Source: Polyangiaceae bacterium
Lineage (GTDB): Bacteria > Myxococcota_A > Polyangia > Polyangiales > Polyangiaceae
Length of the DNA stretch: 64,000 nt
Assembly: GCA_029261965.1 (NCBI GenBank)
Contig: JAJDAH010000224.1
Coordinates: forward strand, 1 to 64,000
Direction of reading: 5' to 3'
How positions within the stretch are numbered: position 1 is the stretch's first letter; the number at the start of each line of letters is the position of its first letter. Below the pieces are notes generated by a model. That model did not search any database, was not told where the DNA came from, and saw only the letters and a program-made list of their open reading frames with translations. Below are positions 32,075 to 40,477 of the stretch, one piece after another. A program made the position numbers and the translations under genes.

Positions 32075-33870
32075 AGTTTCGTTCGACGATACTCTTGGCG
32101 ACGTTGGCGCTGATCGCCGCCATCCTCGCCGCGTCGCTCGGCGCAGTGGTCACCGTGCTCGAGAACGCCGCGCGAGATCGACTCACCGCGGAGCTCGCTC
32201 GGAGCCAGACGATCTTGAAAGAGGTCCAGAGCAACCGTCAAAAATCACTCCGGTCGGAGGCTCGAGTGGTCGCCGAGGAGCCTCGCCTCAAGGCAGCAAC
32301 CGGCGCGGAAGAAATCAGCCAAGCGACGATCGTCGGGGTCGCGTTCGAAATGCGCAAAGCGCTTGGTAGCGACATCTTCATCCTGACGGACGACGAGGGC
32401 ACCCTGCTGGCGGACGCCAAAGATTCCGAAGCCTCCGGCGAGCTCGGTGAACGACCGGTCGTCAAGACGGCGCTCGAGAAGGGTCAAGCCCACGCTATCT
32501 GGACGGAAGAGAGCAGGGCCTATCAGGTCCAAGCCCAACAGCTCGCGTTTGGCGCCGACGTCGTGGGCGTGCTCATCGTCGGCCTCGCCATGAACGACGA
32601 GTTCATGAGGACCGTACAGCGTCAAACCGGCGGAATAGTCGCCATCGATCTCGGGGGCCAAATCGTGGCCAGCGCGTCCGGCGAAGGGGACGAGGCCGTC
32701 GACTCCGCAAACATCACCTCGGCCCTCGTCAACGTCCCCCCAGAAGCCACCGCCATCGAGGTCTCCATCGACGGAGTTCGATACGTGGTGAGCTCTTCGC
32801 CGATGGAAGGCCACTCCGGCGAGCGCGCCTTACGGTCGGTGGTGTTGAAGTCCCTCGATCGCGCCCTCGCTCCAGCCGTGCGGCTCCAGCGGCTGATGTA
32901 CGGCATTTCCGGCGGAGGGCTCGTCGTCGCCATCGCGCTCGCCTTCCTCGTGGCCGGGAGACTCTCCCGACCCATCGACGCCCTCGTCGGATTCACGAAA
33001 AAAGTATCCGACGGAAACCTCGATGCGCGCGCGGACGCTTCCGGTCCCATCGAAATGAAATCGCTCGCCGTCGCCATGAATCAGATGGTCGGCGAGATCC
33101 GAGAATCGCGGGACCAGCTCGCTGCCAAAGAGCGCCTCGAGGGTGAAATGGAAATCGCTCGGCGGGTGCAAACGTCGATTCTCCCCAAGAATCTCGAAGT
33201 ACCTGGGCTCGAGATCGCCGCGCGCATGGTCACCGCAAGTGAAGTCGGCGGCGACTACTACGACGTGATTCGCACCGAAGGCGGAGCGTGGATCGGCATC
33301 GGCGACGTCGCGGGGCACGGCCTTCCAGCCGGGCTGGTCATGTTGATGCTGCAGAGCGGTGTCTCGGGCCTCGTCCAGTCGCGACCGGATGCCTCACCGG
33401 CCAAGCTCGTCGGCATTCTGAACCGCATCGTGCACGACAACGTGCGACACCGCATGGACCAGGACGAGCACGCGACTTTTTGCCTCATCCGATACACCAC
33501 CGACGGCGGCCTCACCTACGCCGGTGCCCACGAAGAAATACTCATCTACCGGGCCGAGACCCGCGCGTGCGAGATCCTCGACACGCCGGGGACCTGGCTC
33601 GGAGCCATCGACGAAATCGAGCACGTGACCCACGATTCGACGGCGAAGCTCGAGCCCGGTGACGTCATGCTTCTCTATACCGACGGCGTAATCGAAGCCA
33701 CCACGGAAGACGGAGACATGTTCGGCAATGAGCGAATGCAGGATGCCCTCATCGAAGCGATCGACCGGCCGGTCGACGGAATCGCCGACCACATCCTGGC
33801 GAGTGTTCGAAAGTTCACCAGCCAACAAGACGACGATGTCTCGCTGTTGGTGGCGAGGTTCTCGGGCTGA
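32071..33870 (+). CDS. membrane sensor SpoIIE-type PP2C phosphatase with HAMP domain
   Basis: 599 residues from a TTG that overlaps the cytochrome stop (TTGA). Transmembrane helix at about 8-30, a periplasmic sensor region (31-272, dCache/sCache-like, ending before the second helix), helix at about 276-298, HAMP linker (RLSRPIDALVGFTKKVSDGNLDAR), then a PP2C_SIG/SpoIIE domain from about 360: EMEIARRVQTSILPK, EVGGDYYDV, GIGDVAGHGLPAGLVML, and the late LLYTDGVIEA and DDVSLLVARF. In partner-switching systems such phosphatases dephosphorylate a STAS-domain protein; a STAS-like gene is two genes downstream. Its periplasmic sensor sits where it could monitor the redox proteins encoded just upstream. 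Confidence 0.92.
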   Translation: MKFRSTILLATLALIAAILAASLGAVVTVLENAARDRLTAELARSQTILKEVQSNRQKSLRSEARVVAEEPRLKAATGAEEISQATIVGVAFEMRKALGSDIFILTDDEGTLLADAKDSEASGELGERPVVKTALEKGQAHAIWTEESRAYQVQAQQLAFGADVVGVLIVGLAMNDEFMRTVQRQTGGIVAIDLGGQIVASASGEGDEAVDSANITSALVNVPPEATAIEVSIDGVRYVVSSSPMEGHSGERALRSVVLKSLDRALAPAVRLQRLMYGISGGGLVVAIALAFLVAGRLSRPIDALVGFTKKVSDGNLDARADASGPIEMKSLAVAMNQMVGEIRESRDQLAAKERLEGEMEIARRVQTSILPKNLEVPGLEIAARMVTASEVGGDYYDVIRTEGGAWIGIGDVAGHGLPAGLVMLMLQSGVSGLVQSRPDASPAKLVGILNRIVHDNVRHRMDQDEHATFCLIRYTTDGGLTYAGAHEEILIYRAETRACEILDTPGTWLGAIDEIEHVTHDSTAKLEPGDVMLLYTDGVIEATTEDGDMFGNERMQDALIEAIDRPVDGIADHILASVRKFTSQQDDDVSLLVARFSG

Positions 33871-33885
33871 TATGTTTCCGTCCCG

Positions 33886-36537
33886 GTGAGCTTCGAGAGC
33901 CACATTCGGATCGCCCAGCGAGCGCTGCGCGGCGGGCTGATCGACGTCGCGACCGTGGCGGAGGTCGTCACGGCGTTGGCTGACCACCATGTTGCGCCAT
34001 CCGTCAATCGTGTTTGGGTGGAGACTGGGCGACTGACCGAGGACGAACTCTCGTCGATCATCATGGAGCCGAACCTCCCGACCAAACTCGCCGCGGATTT
34101 CGACATCGTTGCTCCTGGATCGACCGTGGTGCTCGAAGGCGGAACGGAGGATCCGACAAAAGCCGTCGTTCCGATCCACTCGCTCGACAGCATCCAGGCG
34201 ACGGTTCCGTCGTCTTCGAACCGGCACATGGCGCAGTCGACCTTACCGCCGGTATCGGTCTCCGAGCGATACGCGATGCGTGGCGTGCTCGGCGAAGGTG
34301 GCCTCGGCGAGGTCACTCGCCGGTTCGACAGCGTGCTCTTGCGGACTGTCGCGGTGAAGGCGACGCGTCGCGAGCTGGTCGACGACGACCTCACCAACAC
34401 CGTGCTCGAACGAGAGGCCCTCATTGTCGCCGGCCTCGAGCACCCGAACATCATCCCGATCTACGACGCGGGGACCGACCCGAGTCACGGCCCGTATTAC
34501 GTGATGCGGGAAATCAATGAAGCCCCGCTCGACGTCATCCTGAAGAAGCTGCGCGACGGCGACGAGAAGACGACGCGCGAGTTCTCGCTCAAGCGGATGC
34601 TACGATTTTTCGTGCAGATCTGCCGAGCGGTGGACTACGCGAACCAGAGCGGTGTCATCCACTGCGACCTCAAGCCGGCAAACATCTTGCTCGGTGAATT
34701 CGGTGAGGTTCTGGTGGTCGACTGGGGGCTGGCGCACAGCCAAGAGCAGGGCGACGGCCCTCGCGGGGGCACGCCCGGATACATGGCCCCCGAGCAAATG
34801 CGCATCGACACCGAGTTCAGCGCGACCACGGATGTTTTTGCCTTAGGCAGCATCCTCTACCGCATGATGACGCTCAAGAATGCGTTCGCCGTCGGCGACC
34901 GCCGCACCTTCGCGAGCGACGATCCCCAGCCGGCTTTGTCTCTCGAGTACAGCCGGCCAGTCCCGCCGCGCGAGCGCGCGCCCGAACGCGACATCTCCCA
35001 AGATTTGGAGGACATCTGCCTCAAGGCGCTCGAGTTCGAGCAGAAGAACCGCCACGAGTCGGCTGGCGAGCTCGCTGATGCGATCGAGGAATTTCTCGAG
35101 GGCACGAAGGAGCGGGAGCGGCGACGAGCCGAAGCCAAACGACTCACAGCCGGCGGGGAAGAGCTCGCCGAGCGCTACCACGAGTTCGACGAAGCGCGCC
35201 CCGAGGAGATAGCGAGACTCGCGGAGCTCCGCGCCGATCTGAAACCGTGGGCTCGGATCGAAGAAAAGCAGGAGCTCTGGGACGCCGAAGACATGCTCGC
35301 GGTCACGGACTCGCTCAAGATTCGCACGTTGCACGCCGCGGTTTCGTCGTTCGAACAGGCACTCGAAGCTGTCCCGCATCACGAAGAAGCACGGCGCAGC
35401 CTCGCCCGACTCTATTGGGCGGAGTACGAACGAGCTCGTCGGCGGCACGACGACCTCGACCGCATTCATTTCGAACGTCTAGTCGAGCAGTACGACGACG
35501 GCGCGCTGCTCAACGCCGAGGACCGAAACGGCCGGCTCGTGGTGACCTGTGACGAGCCTGGCGCTTCGTTGACACTCTTCTCCTTCCGGGAAGACCAACG
35601 TCGGCTCGTGCGGGATACGGCAACCTCGCTCGACTCGGGAAAAGGCGAGTCCACCCCGCTGGCCCCGGGGAGCTATGTCGTCGAAGCCACGTGCGCCGAG
35701 CGGAGCGCGTGCTTCGCGATCAATGTGCGCGCGAGCGCCGAAACGAAACTCGACGTGACGGCCGAGCTGGTGCTTACCCTAGCCGAGGGAGAAGCTCTGA
35801 TTCATGGCGGTCTGGCGCTCCTTGGCGGAACGGAATCGGCCGACGCCGGCGAGCCACGCGAAGCGCTCGTCGAGACGTTCGCGATCCAGAAACGCCCCGT
35901 GACCTTCGCCGAGTACACCCAGTTTCTCGACGCCCTCGCGGTCCGAGATCCCGGCAGCATCGACTTGCACGTGCCACGCACGGACTTGGGGGATCCGCTC
36001 GTCGTCCCCGGCGAGGGTTGGCGGCCGAGCGAGGCCCTACTCCGCATCACCAATCACTACGGCGAGTTGCCGGCATTCGGCGTGTCGGCCCGCAGCGCCG
36101 ACACCTTCGCCGCCTGGTGGTCACTCAAAACCGGACGCAACTACCGCCTGCCAACCGACGACGAATGGGAGAAAGCAGCCCGGGGGGTCGACGGGCGCAT
36201 CTACACTTGGGGCAACCAGTTCGACGAGACGTTCTGCCGGATGCGCACCTCGCGCCCGGGGGCGAGCACCCCCGAACCGAGCGGCACATTCGAGGCCGAC
36301 GTGTCGCCCTACGGGGTCATGGATCTGTCCGGCGGATTGGCCGATTGGACCCTTCCAGCCGCTGGCGCGGCGGGTGGAACGCTTAGCGAAGAGGGCACCG
36401 AGCAGCGCGTCGTGTACTCGCGCGGCGGCGCCTGGTGCGACGCGGCGTTCGATTGTCGACTGCCGGCTCGTCAAACCTACGTCGCGAATGCCTGCAGCCA
36501 GCGCGTGGGTTTTCGATTGGCACGTTCGTTTGCTTGA
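33886..36537 (+). CDS. Ser/Thr protein kinase fused to a formylglycine-generating-enzyme-like domain
   Basis: 883 residues from a GTG at 33886. An N-terminal helical segment (1-65) precedes a kinase domain with all key elements: glycine loop LGEGGLGEV near 131, VAVK with Lys near 158, HCDLKPANILL near 258 in place of HRD, DWG near 279 in place of DFG, and GTPGYMAPEQ. A helical middle follows (400-510), then a beta-rich region (540-620) and a C-terminal FGE-sulfatase-type domain (about 630-883) with KRPVTFAEYTQFL, YRLPTDDEWEKAARG and SRGGAWC...RVGFRLARS. Two Cys lie near the expected catalytic site but with different spacing from true FGE, so enzyme activity is uncertain. No membrane helix is evident. 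Likely a cytoplasmic arm of the adjacent switch module. Confidence 0.9.
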   Translation: MSFESHIRIAQRALRGGLIDVATVAEVVTALADHHVAPSVNRVWVETGRLTEDELSSIIMEPNLPTKLAADFDIVAPGSTVVLEGGTEDPTKAVVPIHSLDSIQATVPSSSNRHMAQSTLPPVSVSERYAMRGVLGEGGLGEVTRRFDSVLLRTVAVKATRRELVDDDLTNTVLEREALIVAGLEHPNIIPIYDAGTDPSHGPYYVMREINEAPLDVILKKLRDGDEKTTREFSLKRMLRFFVQICRAVDYANQSGVIHCDLKPANILLGEFGEVLVVDWGLAHSQEQGDGPRGGTPGYMAPEQMRIDTEFSATTDVFALGSILYRMMTLKNAFAVGDRRTFASDDPQPALSLEYSRPVPPRERAPERDISQDLEDICLKALEFEQKNRHESAGELADAIEEFLEGTKERERRRAEAKRLTAGGEELAERYHEFDEARPEEIARLAELRADLKPWARIEEKQELWDAEDMLAVTDSLKIRTLHAAVSSFEQALEAVPHHEEARRSLARLYWAEYERARRRHDDLDRIHFERLVEQYDDGALLNAEDRNGRLVVTCDEPGASLTLFSFREDQRRLVRDTATSLDSGKGESTPLAPGSYVVEATCAERSACFAINVRASAETKLDVTAELVLTLAEGEALIHGGLALLGGTESADAGEPREALVETFAIQKRPVTFAEYTQFLDALAVRDPGSIDLHVPRTDLGDPLVVPGEGWRPSEALLRITNHYGELPAFGVSARSADTFAAWWSLKTGRNYRLPTDDEWEKAARGVDGRIYTWGNQFDETFCRMRTSRPGASTPEPSGTFEADVSPYGVMDLSGGLADWTLPAAGAAGGTLSEEGTEQRVVYSRGGAWCDAAFDCRLPARQTYVANACSQRVGFRLARSFA

Positions 36538-36576
36538 CGGCGTCGGACGCGCTGCGCGATCCTGAGCACTCGAGAT

Positions 36577-36951
36577 ATGAGCGTCGAAAACCTGAGTGAC
36601 GGTGACCTGACCATCGAGGTCGGCAGCGACGACGAAAAAGCCATCGTCTGCATGTGGAAGGGGCGCAGCACCCAACGCAGCCCAGGCGGTGTGCTCAACC
36701 CCTACTTCGAGCAACTGCTGACCGATGCTGCAGCGAAAGAGCTGCCGCTCGAGATGCATTTCGAAACCCTCGAGCACTTCAATTCGTCGACGATCTCCAC
36801 CCTGATTCGTCTGATCCAGAACGCCCGCGCGAAGAACGTTCCGTTGGTGATGATCTACGACGCTCGGCTCAAGTGGCAGCGCCTGAGCTTCGAAGCGCTT
36901 CGAGTTTTCGACAAGAACGACAAGAAGTTCGAGCTCCGCACCACCGAGTGA
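36577..36951 (+). CDS. STAS-like partner-switch protein (anti-sigma-antagonist type)
   Basis: 124 residues, soluble. Alternating strands and helices with HFETLEHFNSSTISTLIRLIQNA near residues 62-85: the NSST sits where STAS antagonists carry the phosphorylated Ser in a D-S-S-G loop. It is also reminiscent of the SiaC/DUF1987 and slr1659-type regulators. Flanked by a SpoIIE phosphatase and a kinase upstream and an HATPase protein six bases downstream, it is the natural phospho-substrate of the module. No sigma factor is encoded here, so the output is unknown. Confidence 0.7.
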   Translation: MSVENLSDGDLTIEVGSDDEKAIVCMWKGRSTQRSPGGVLNPYFEQLLTDAAAKELPLEMHFETLEHFNSSTISTLIRLIQNARAKNVPLVMIYDARLKWQRLSFEALRVFDKNDKKFELRTTE

Positions 36952-36956
36952 GCAAG

Positions 36957-37463
36957 ATGTCCGAACGCGACGACAGCTACAGTTTTTCGATTGATCTTCC
37001 CGTGCGCAACGAGTGGAAGAACATCGACCTCTTGCGGACCAGCGTGCAGAACTGCTTCGCCGCAGTTTTCAGCGACATCGACGGCTGCCACACCGTATCG
37101 ATCGTCACCGGCGAGCTCCTCGAAAACGCGATGAAGTACGGGTCGTGGAAAAATACCGACAAGCCCGTGTCTTTCCGCCTCTTGGTGGAGGGTGACAAGA
37201 AGACGACGACCGTCAGCGTCGATAACCCCATCACGCCCGGCGACGAGTCCGTAGACGCGCTCCAAACCACCATCGCGTGGATCAACCAACACGACAGTGC
37301 GGAGGAGGCGTACCGTGCTCGCCTCCTCGAAATCGCTTCAGCCGAAGACGACCCTGGCGCCAGCAAGCTCGGCCTCGTGCGCGTCGCCTACGAGGGCAAC
37401 TGCACGCTACAAGCCGAAGTCATTGGCTCGACGCTTCGGGTCACCGCGCGACTCGCGCTCTAG
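36957..37463 (+). CDS. HATPase-type (anti-sigma/SiaB-like) regulatory protein
   Basis: 168 residues from the ATG at 36957. The motif IVTGELLENAMKYGSW near residue 57 is the N-box of GHKL ATPases (E-x-x-x-N), as in RsbW/SpoIIAB kinases and in the SiaB/slr1658-type regulators that accompany STAS-like proteins. Later G-rich boxes are weak, as in slr1658-type proteins. Together with the STAS-like partner and the SpoIIE phosphatase it completes a partner-switch set. Its stop codon TAG forms the first bases of a perfect hairpin, marking the end of the operon. Confidence 0.72.
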   Translation: MSERDDSYSFSIDLPVRNEWKNIDLLRTSVQNCFAAVFSDIDGCHTVSIVTGELLENAMKYGSWKNTDKPVSFRLLVEGDKKTTTVSVDNPITPGDESVDALQTTIAWINQHDSAEEAYRARLLEIASAEDDPGASKLGLVRVAYEGNCTLQAEVIGSTLRVTARLAL

Positions 37464-37487
37464 CAGGCCGTTGAAAACGGCCTGCTA
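37461..37487. terminator. perfect 12-bp inverted repeat at the end of the redox/partner-switch operon
   Basis: Arms 37461-37472 and 37476-37487 are exact reverse complements around a GAA loop; the left arm begins with the TAG stop of the preceding gene. No T-run follows directly, but the next 100 bases are unusually AT-rich for this genome (37515-37565). It would fold strongly in RNA from either strand, so a terminator or a 3'-end stabiliser is likely. It also resembles the end of a transposon-type or REP-like element. Confidence 0.6.
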
Positions 37488-37658
37488 CATGCTCGACGGC
37501 GCCAGACTTGCGAAGCGATATTTCTGCGCCTGCATGATCTTTTTCTGAGCAAGTTATTTTTGACACCCCGCCAGTGACGCTCGCCGTCCGAAAGGGCGCG
37601 GCGCAGAGGGTCGACGACCGAACGAGCGTCGATCGTGGTTTCCAGCTATCATCGGCGA
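37488..37658. other. AT-richer intergenic segment between operon end and fibro-slime lipoprotein gene
   Basis: About 170 bases without a convincing reading frame. The stretch ATATTTCTGC through TTATTTTTGACA (37518-37565) stands out in base composition. A TTGACA at 37560-37565 has no good -10 box at the right distance. It may be a remnant of a mobile element or simply the promoter region of the next gene. Confidence 0.35.
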
Positions 37659-39260
37659 ATGAAGCTTGATTCGCCCGCGACCCGAGTTGCTTGTCTCGCC
37701 GCCGCCTACGCCGTCTTTGCCACCTCGTGCGGAGGTAGCAAGACATCGAGCGACGACGGGCTGTTCAACGCGTCAGGCGGCAGCGATGCTGGCGCCCAGG
37801 GCGGAACCGGCGGAACGAGCGGCTCCGGCGGTGGAATCATCGGGACCGGCGGCGGCGGAGTCGGCGGCGACGCGATGGTGGGACCCATGCCGAGATGCGG
37901 CGACGGCGCACTCGACGAGGGCGAAGATTGCGACGACGGCAATACGGGGTCGGCCGACGGCTGTGACAGCTGCCAACTCAGCGACGGCTGGTTCTGCCCG
38001 ACTCCCGGGGCCCCGTGCGAAGCGGCCGAATGCGGGGATGGCATCATCGCCGGGCTAGAGGAGTGCGAGGACTTCATGCCGGCAGTAGCCGGCGACGGTT
38101 GCGACACGAATTGTCGTCGAGAGCCGGGGTTTGCTTGCCCTAATCCAGGTGCCGTGTGTCACGTGACCACCTGCGGCGATTCGTTCCCCGAGGGGGACGA
38201 GCAGTGTGACGACGGCAACAACGACCTTGGCGACGGATGCACTCCGGCGTGCGTGCGGGAGCCCGACTGTAGCCTGGGCGCGTGCACGTCCGTGTGCGGC
38301 GACGGGATCAAGCTGCCCGGCGACACCGAGCAGTGTGAGGACGGCAACACCGTCGGGGGCGATGGATGCTCACCGACGTGCGAAATCGAAACGGGGTTCA
38401 GCTGCACGGACGTGACGATGACTCAAACCGAGCTGATCTTGCCGATCGTTCTCCGGGACTTCTTGCGAGCGCACCCGGACATGGAAGCGTTCCTCGGCTC
38501 GGAAACCGGCATCGTCGACCCGGTCCTCGGCTCGGATGGCAAACCCGTCTACGCGAACCCTGCCGGCACGACGGCGACCACCACCGGACAGACGAACTTC
38601 GACCAGTGGTACCGGGACGTGCCCGAGAACCAGACGGTTCTGCAAAGCATCACGTTGACCCAGCTACCCACTGGCGAATTCCAGTTCTCGAACAACAACT
38701 TTTTCCCCCTCGACAACCTGGCTTTCGGAAACGAGGGCAACGTGCACAACTTCCATTTCACGAGCGAAGTTCGCCATTGGTTCGAATACAAGGGCACCGA
38801 GCAGTTCGACTTCACTGGGGACGACGACGTCTGGGTATTCGTCAACCGCCGGCTGGCGGTGGACCTCGGCGGGGTGCACGGCGCGCAAAGCGGCGGCGTC
38901 GCCCTCAACACCATCGAAACGAGCCACGGCCTCGTCGTCGGCAATGTCTACGAGATCGTCGTGTTTCAGGCGGAGCGGCACACGACGCAATCGAACTACC
39001 GACTGACCCTCTCGAACTTCGAGAACACGACGAGTGAATGCTCGAGCCAATGCGGAGACGGTGTCGTCGCACCGAACGAAGAGTGCGACGACGGCGCCAA
39101 CAACGGCAGCTCCGAGTACGGGGGTTGCACCGCCGACTGTCGCAAGGGGCCGAGCTGTGGTGACGGGACCGTGCAACCGGAGCACGAAGCGTGCGACGAC
39201 GGAGATTTCACCGCTGGCGATGGCTGCGAGCCGGACTGCACGTTCACCGTGCCGGCTTGA
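37659..39260 (+). CDS. Cys-rich (DUF4215) lipoprotein with fibro-slime/PA14-like domain
   Basis: 533 residues from the ATG at 37659; signal peptide with ATSC (Cys24), then a Gly/Ser-rich linker. Repeats of the type CGDG...E.CDDGN...DGC...C are DUF4215 units, common in myxobacterial surface proteins; five lie before and two after a central domain. The central part (about 250-465) matches fibro-slime domains, which relate to PA14: FDQWYRDVPENQ, FPLDNLAFG, FDFTGDDDVWVFVNRRLAVDLGGVHG. Such proteins are exported and thought to be adhesive or matrix components. A GC hairpin follows the stop. Confidence 0.88.
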   Translation: MKLDSPATRVACLAAAYAVFATSCGGSKTSSDDGLFNASGGSDAGAQGGTGGTSGSGGGIIGTGGGGVGGDAMVGPMPRCGDGALDEGEDCDDGNTGSADGCDSCQLSDGWFCPTPGAPCEAAECGDGIIAGLEECEDFMPAVAGDGCDTNCRREPGFACPNPGAVCHVTTCGDSFPEGDEQCDDGNNDLGDGCTPACVREPDCSLGACTSVCGDGIKLPGDTEQCEDGNTVGGDGCSPTCEIETGFSCTDVTMTQTELILPIVLRDFLRAHPDMEAFLGSETGIVDPVLGSDGKPVYANPAGTTATTTGQTNFDQWYRDVPENQTVLQSITLTQLPTGEFQFSNNNFFPLDNLAFGNEGNVHNFHFTSEVRHWFEYKGTEQFDFTGDDDVWVFVNRRLAVDLGGVHGAQSGGVALNTIETSHGLVVGNVYEIVVFQAERHTTQSNYRLTLSNFENTTSECSSQCGDGVVAPNEECDDGANNGSSEYGGCTADCRKGPSCGDGTVQPEHEACDDGDFTAGDGCEPDCTFTVPA

Positions 39261-39264
39261 GCGC

Positions 39265-39281
39265 CGGCGGCGCGGCCGCCG
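39265..39281. terminator. GC-rich hairpin after the fibro-slime lipoprotein gene
   Basis: CGGCGGC (39265-39271) and GCCGCCG (39275-39281) pair around GCG, four bases after the TGA stop. No T-run follows. It could end transcription from either of the two convergent genes. Confidence 0.4.
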
Positions 39282-39359
39282 ACTGCGGCTCGGTCGACGA
39301 ACCACCGCGGCTCAGTCGAACCACTGCGACTCAGTCGACGCCGCCGCGGCTCAGCCGAA
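39279..39359. repeat. four imperfect tandem repeats of about 19-23 bases
   Basis: Units beginning at 39279, 39302, 39321 and 39341 share a core like CCRCYGCGRCTCRGYCGA. They fill the gap between two convergent genes and run into the 3' end of the zinc-ribbon protein gene, whose stop lies in the last unit. A short local expansion. Confidence 0.5.
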
Positions 39360-40433
39360 ATCGTCGACGTCGCCGCCACCACTCGTGTCGCCGATGTCAC
39401 TGAAGTCGAGTGAGCCGGAAGAAAGAACCAGCGCCGTGCCCCCGGCAGCGACGGCGACACTTGCGGCTGCCCCGGACGAAACCGCCTCGGTCGCCGGCGC
39501 TCCTCCGCCGCTCGATTCCACGTACCGCCGCATCGCCCGGCTGATACCCGCGCTCACCTCGCTGAACGACAGCGAATCGACGTGCGCCGCGTACGCTTCC
39601 TTCCACGTCAAGCCGGCGAGCCACGTCCCTCGCACCTGCTCGCGGCTCAAACCCACGTCGACCACCGGGTGCTCGGCGATCGGCAAGCGCGTGGACCGAC
39701 GCACGCGCTCGAGCATCCCGACGCCTTCTGGGGTCGAATCATGCAGCAGAAAAACGGGGAGAGCGCTTCGATCCGAGAGCGCCCGTCGCGCGACGGGTTC
39801 GAGGTAGCTCGGATAGCCGGATTCGCTCACGAGCAACGCGCGCTCGGCAGCGTGAAAACCGTTTCGAACGAGCCAATCCACCAAAATCGGGCGCTGGACG
39901 ATGAGCAATCGCTCGACGCCGTAGTCGTAGACGTCGCGCTCGCGGTACGGACCCGGACTGCGGTCGAGAGACGGAGAGTCGATCAGCTTTTCGATCGGCC
40001 CCTTTTTCGCCACCCAAGCCTCGACCCACGAATCCACGAGCTCGGGGTTCGGAGGATCCGTCGTGTTGAGCCAGCGCAGGACGAGGAACACGATGGCGGA
40101 AACGACGATTCCACCCACTGCCACGGGCCACGCCCCGGTAGCGATGAGAGCGAGAAGTCCGATGGCGGTAGGGACGGCGACCCACACGTATTCGCCGAAA
40201 TCGAACTCGTATCGACCGGTCGGGAACAAGAGGCCCCAGCTCCGTGCATGTGCGCCGACGAGACCGAGTCGAGTGAAACAATGCGTGTCGTTCGCGCTCG
40301 CCCGTCGCAGGAGGGCCAAAAATCGACGGTCGGTGGTGGTATCCGACTTACCGAAAGCGAACGTGTAGCCGCACTTGGCGCACGCCGGGCCTTCTTTGAG
40401 GCGATGGCTGTGGCCGCAATCGACGCACTTCAT
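39351..40433 (-). CDS. zinc-ribbon membrane protein of unknown function
   Basis: 360 residues. The N-terminus has two CxxC knuckles (MKCVDCGHSH and CAKCGYTF, residues 3-22) forming a zinc ribbon. Two hydrophobic segments lie at about 81-118 (YVWVAVPTAIGLLALIATGAWPVAVGGIVVSAIVFLVL). The soluble part has a Rossmann-like look with alternating strands (ERLLIVQRPILVDWLVRNGF, ALLVSESGYPSYLEPVARRAL). The C-terminus is Gly/Ser/Asp-rich low complexity. No recognisable enzyme motif. It lies 44 bases beyond the end of the nuo operon on the same strand. Confidence 0.6.
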   Translation of the reverse strand: MKCVDCGHSHRLKEGPACAKCGYTFAFGKSDTTTDRRFLALLRRASANDTHCFTRLGLVGAHARSWGLLFPTGRYEFDFGEYVWVAVPTAIGLLALIATGAWPVAVGGIVVSAIVFLVLRWLNTTDPPNPELVDSWVEAWVAKKGPIEKLIDSPSLDRSPGPYRERDVYDYGVERLLIVQRPILVDWLVRNGFHAAERALLVSESGYPSYLEPVARRALSDRSALPVFLLHDSTPEGVGMLERVRRSTRLPIAEHPVVDVGLSREQVRGTWLAGLTWKEAYAAHVDSLSFSEVSAGISRAMRRYVESSGGGAPATEAVSSGAAASVAVAAGGTALVLSSGSLDFSDIGDTSGGGDVDDFG

Positions 40434-40477
40434 GCGCGGGGCGAGTGGAGTGTTTGGTGGAGCTCTGCTCCACCAAC

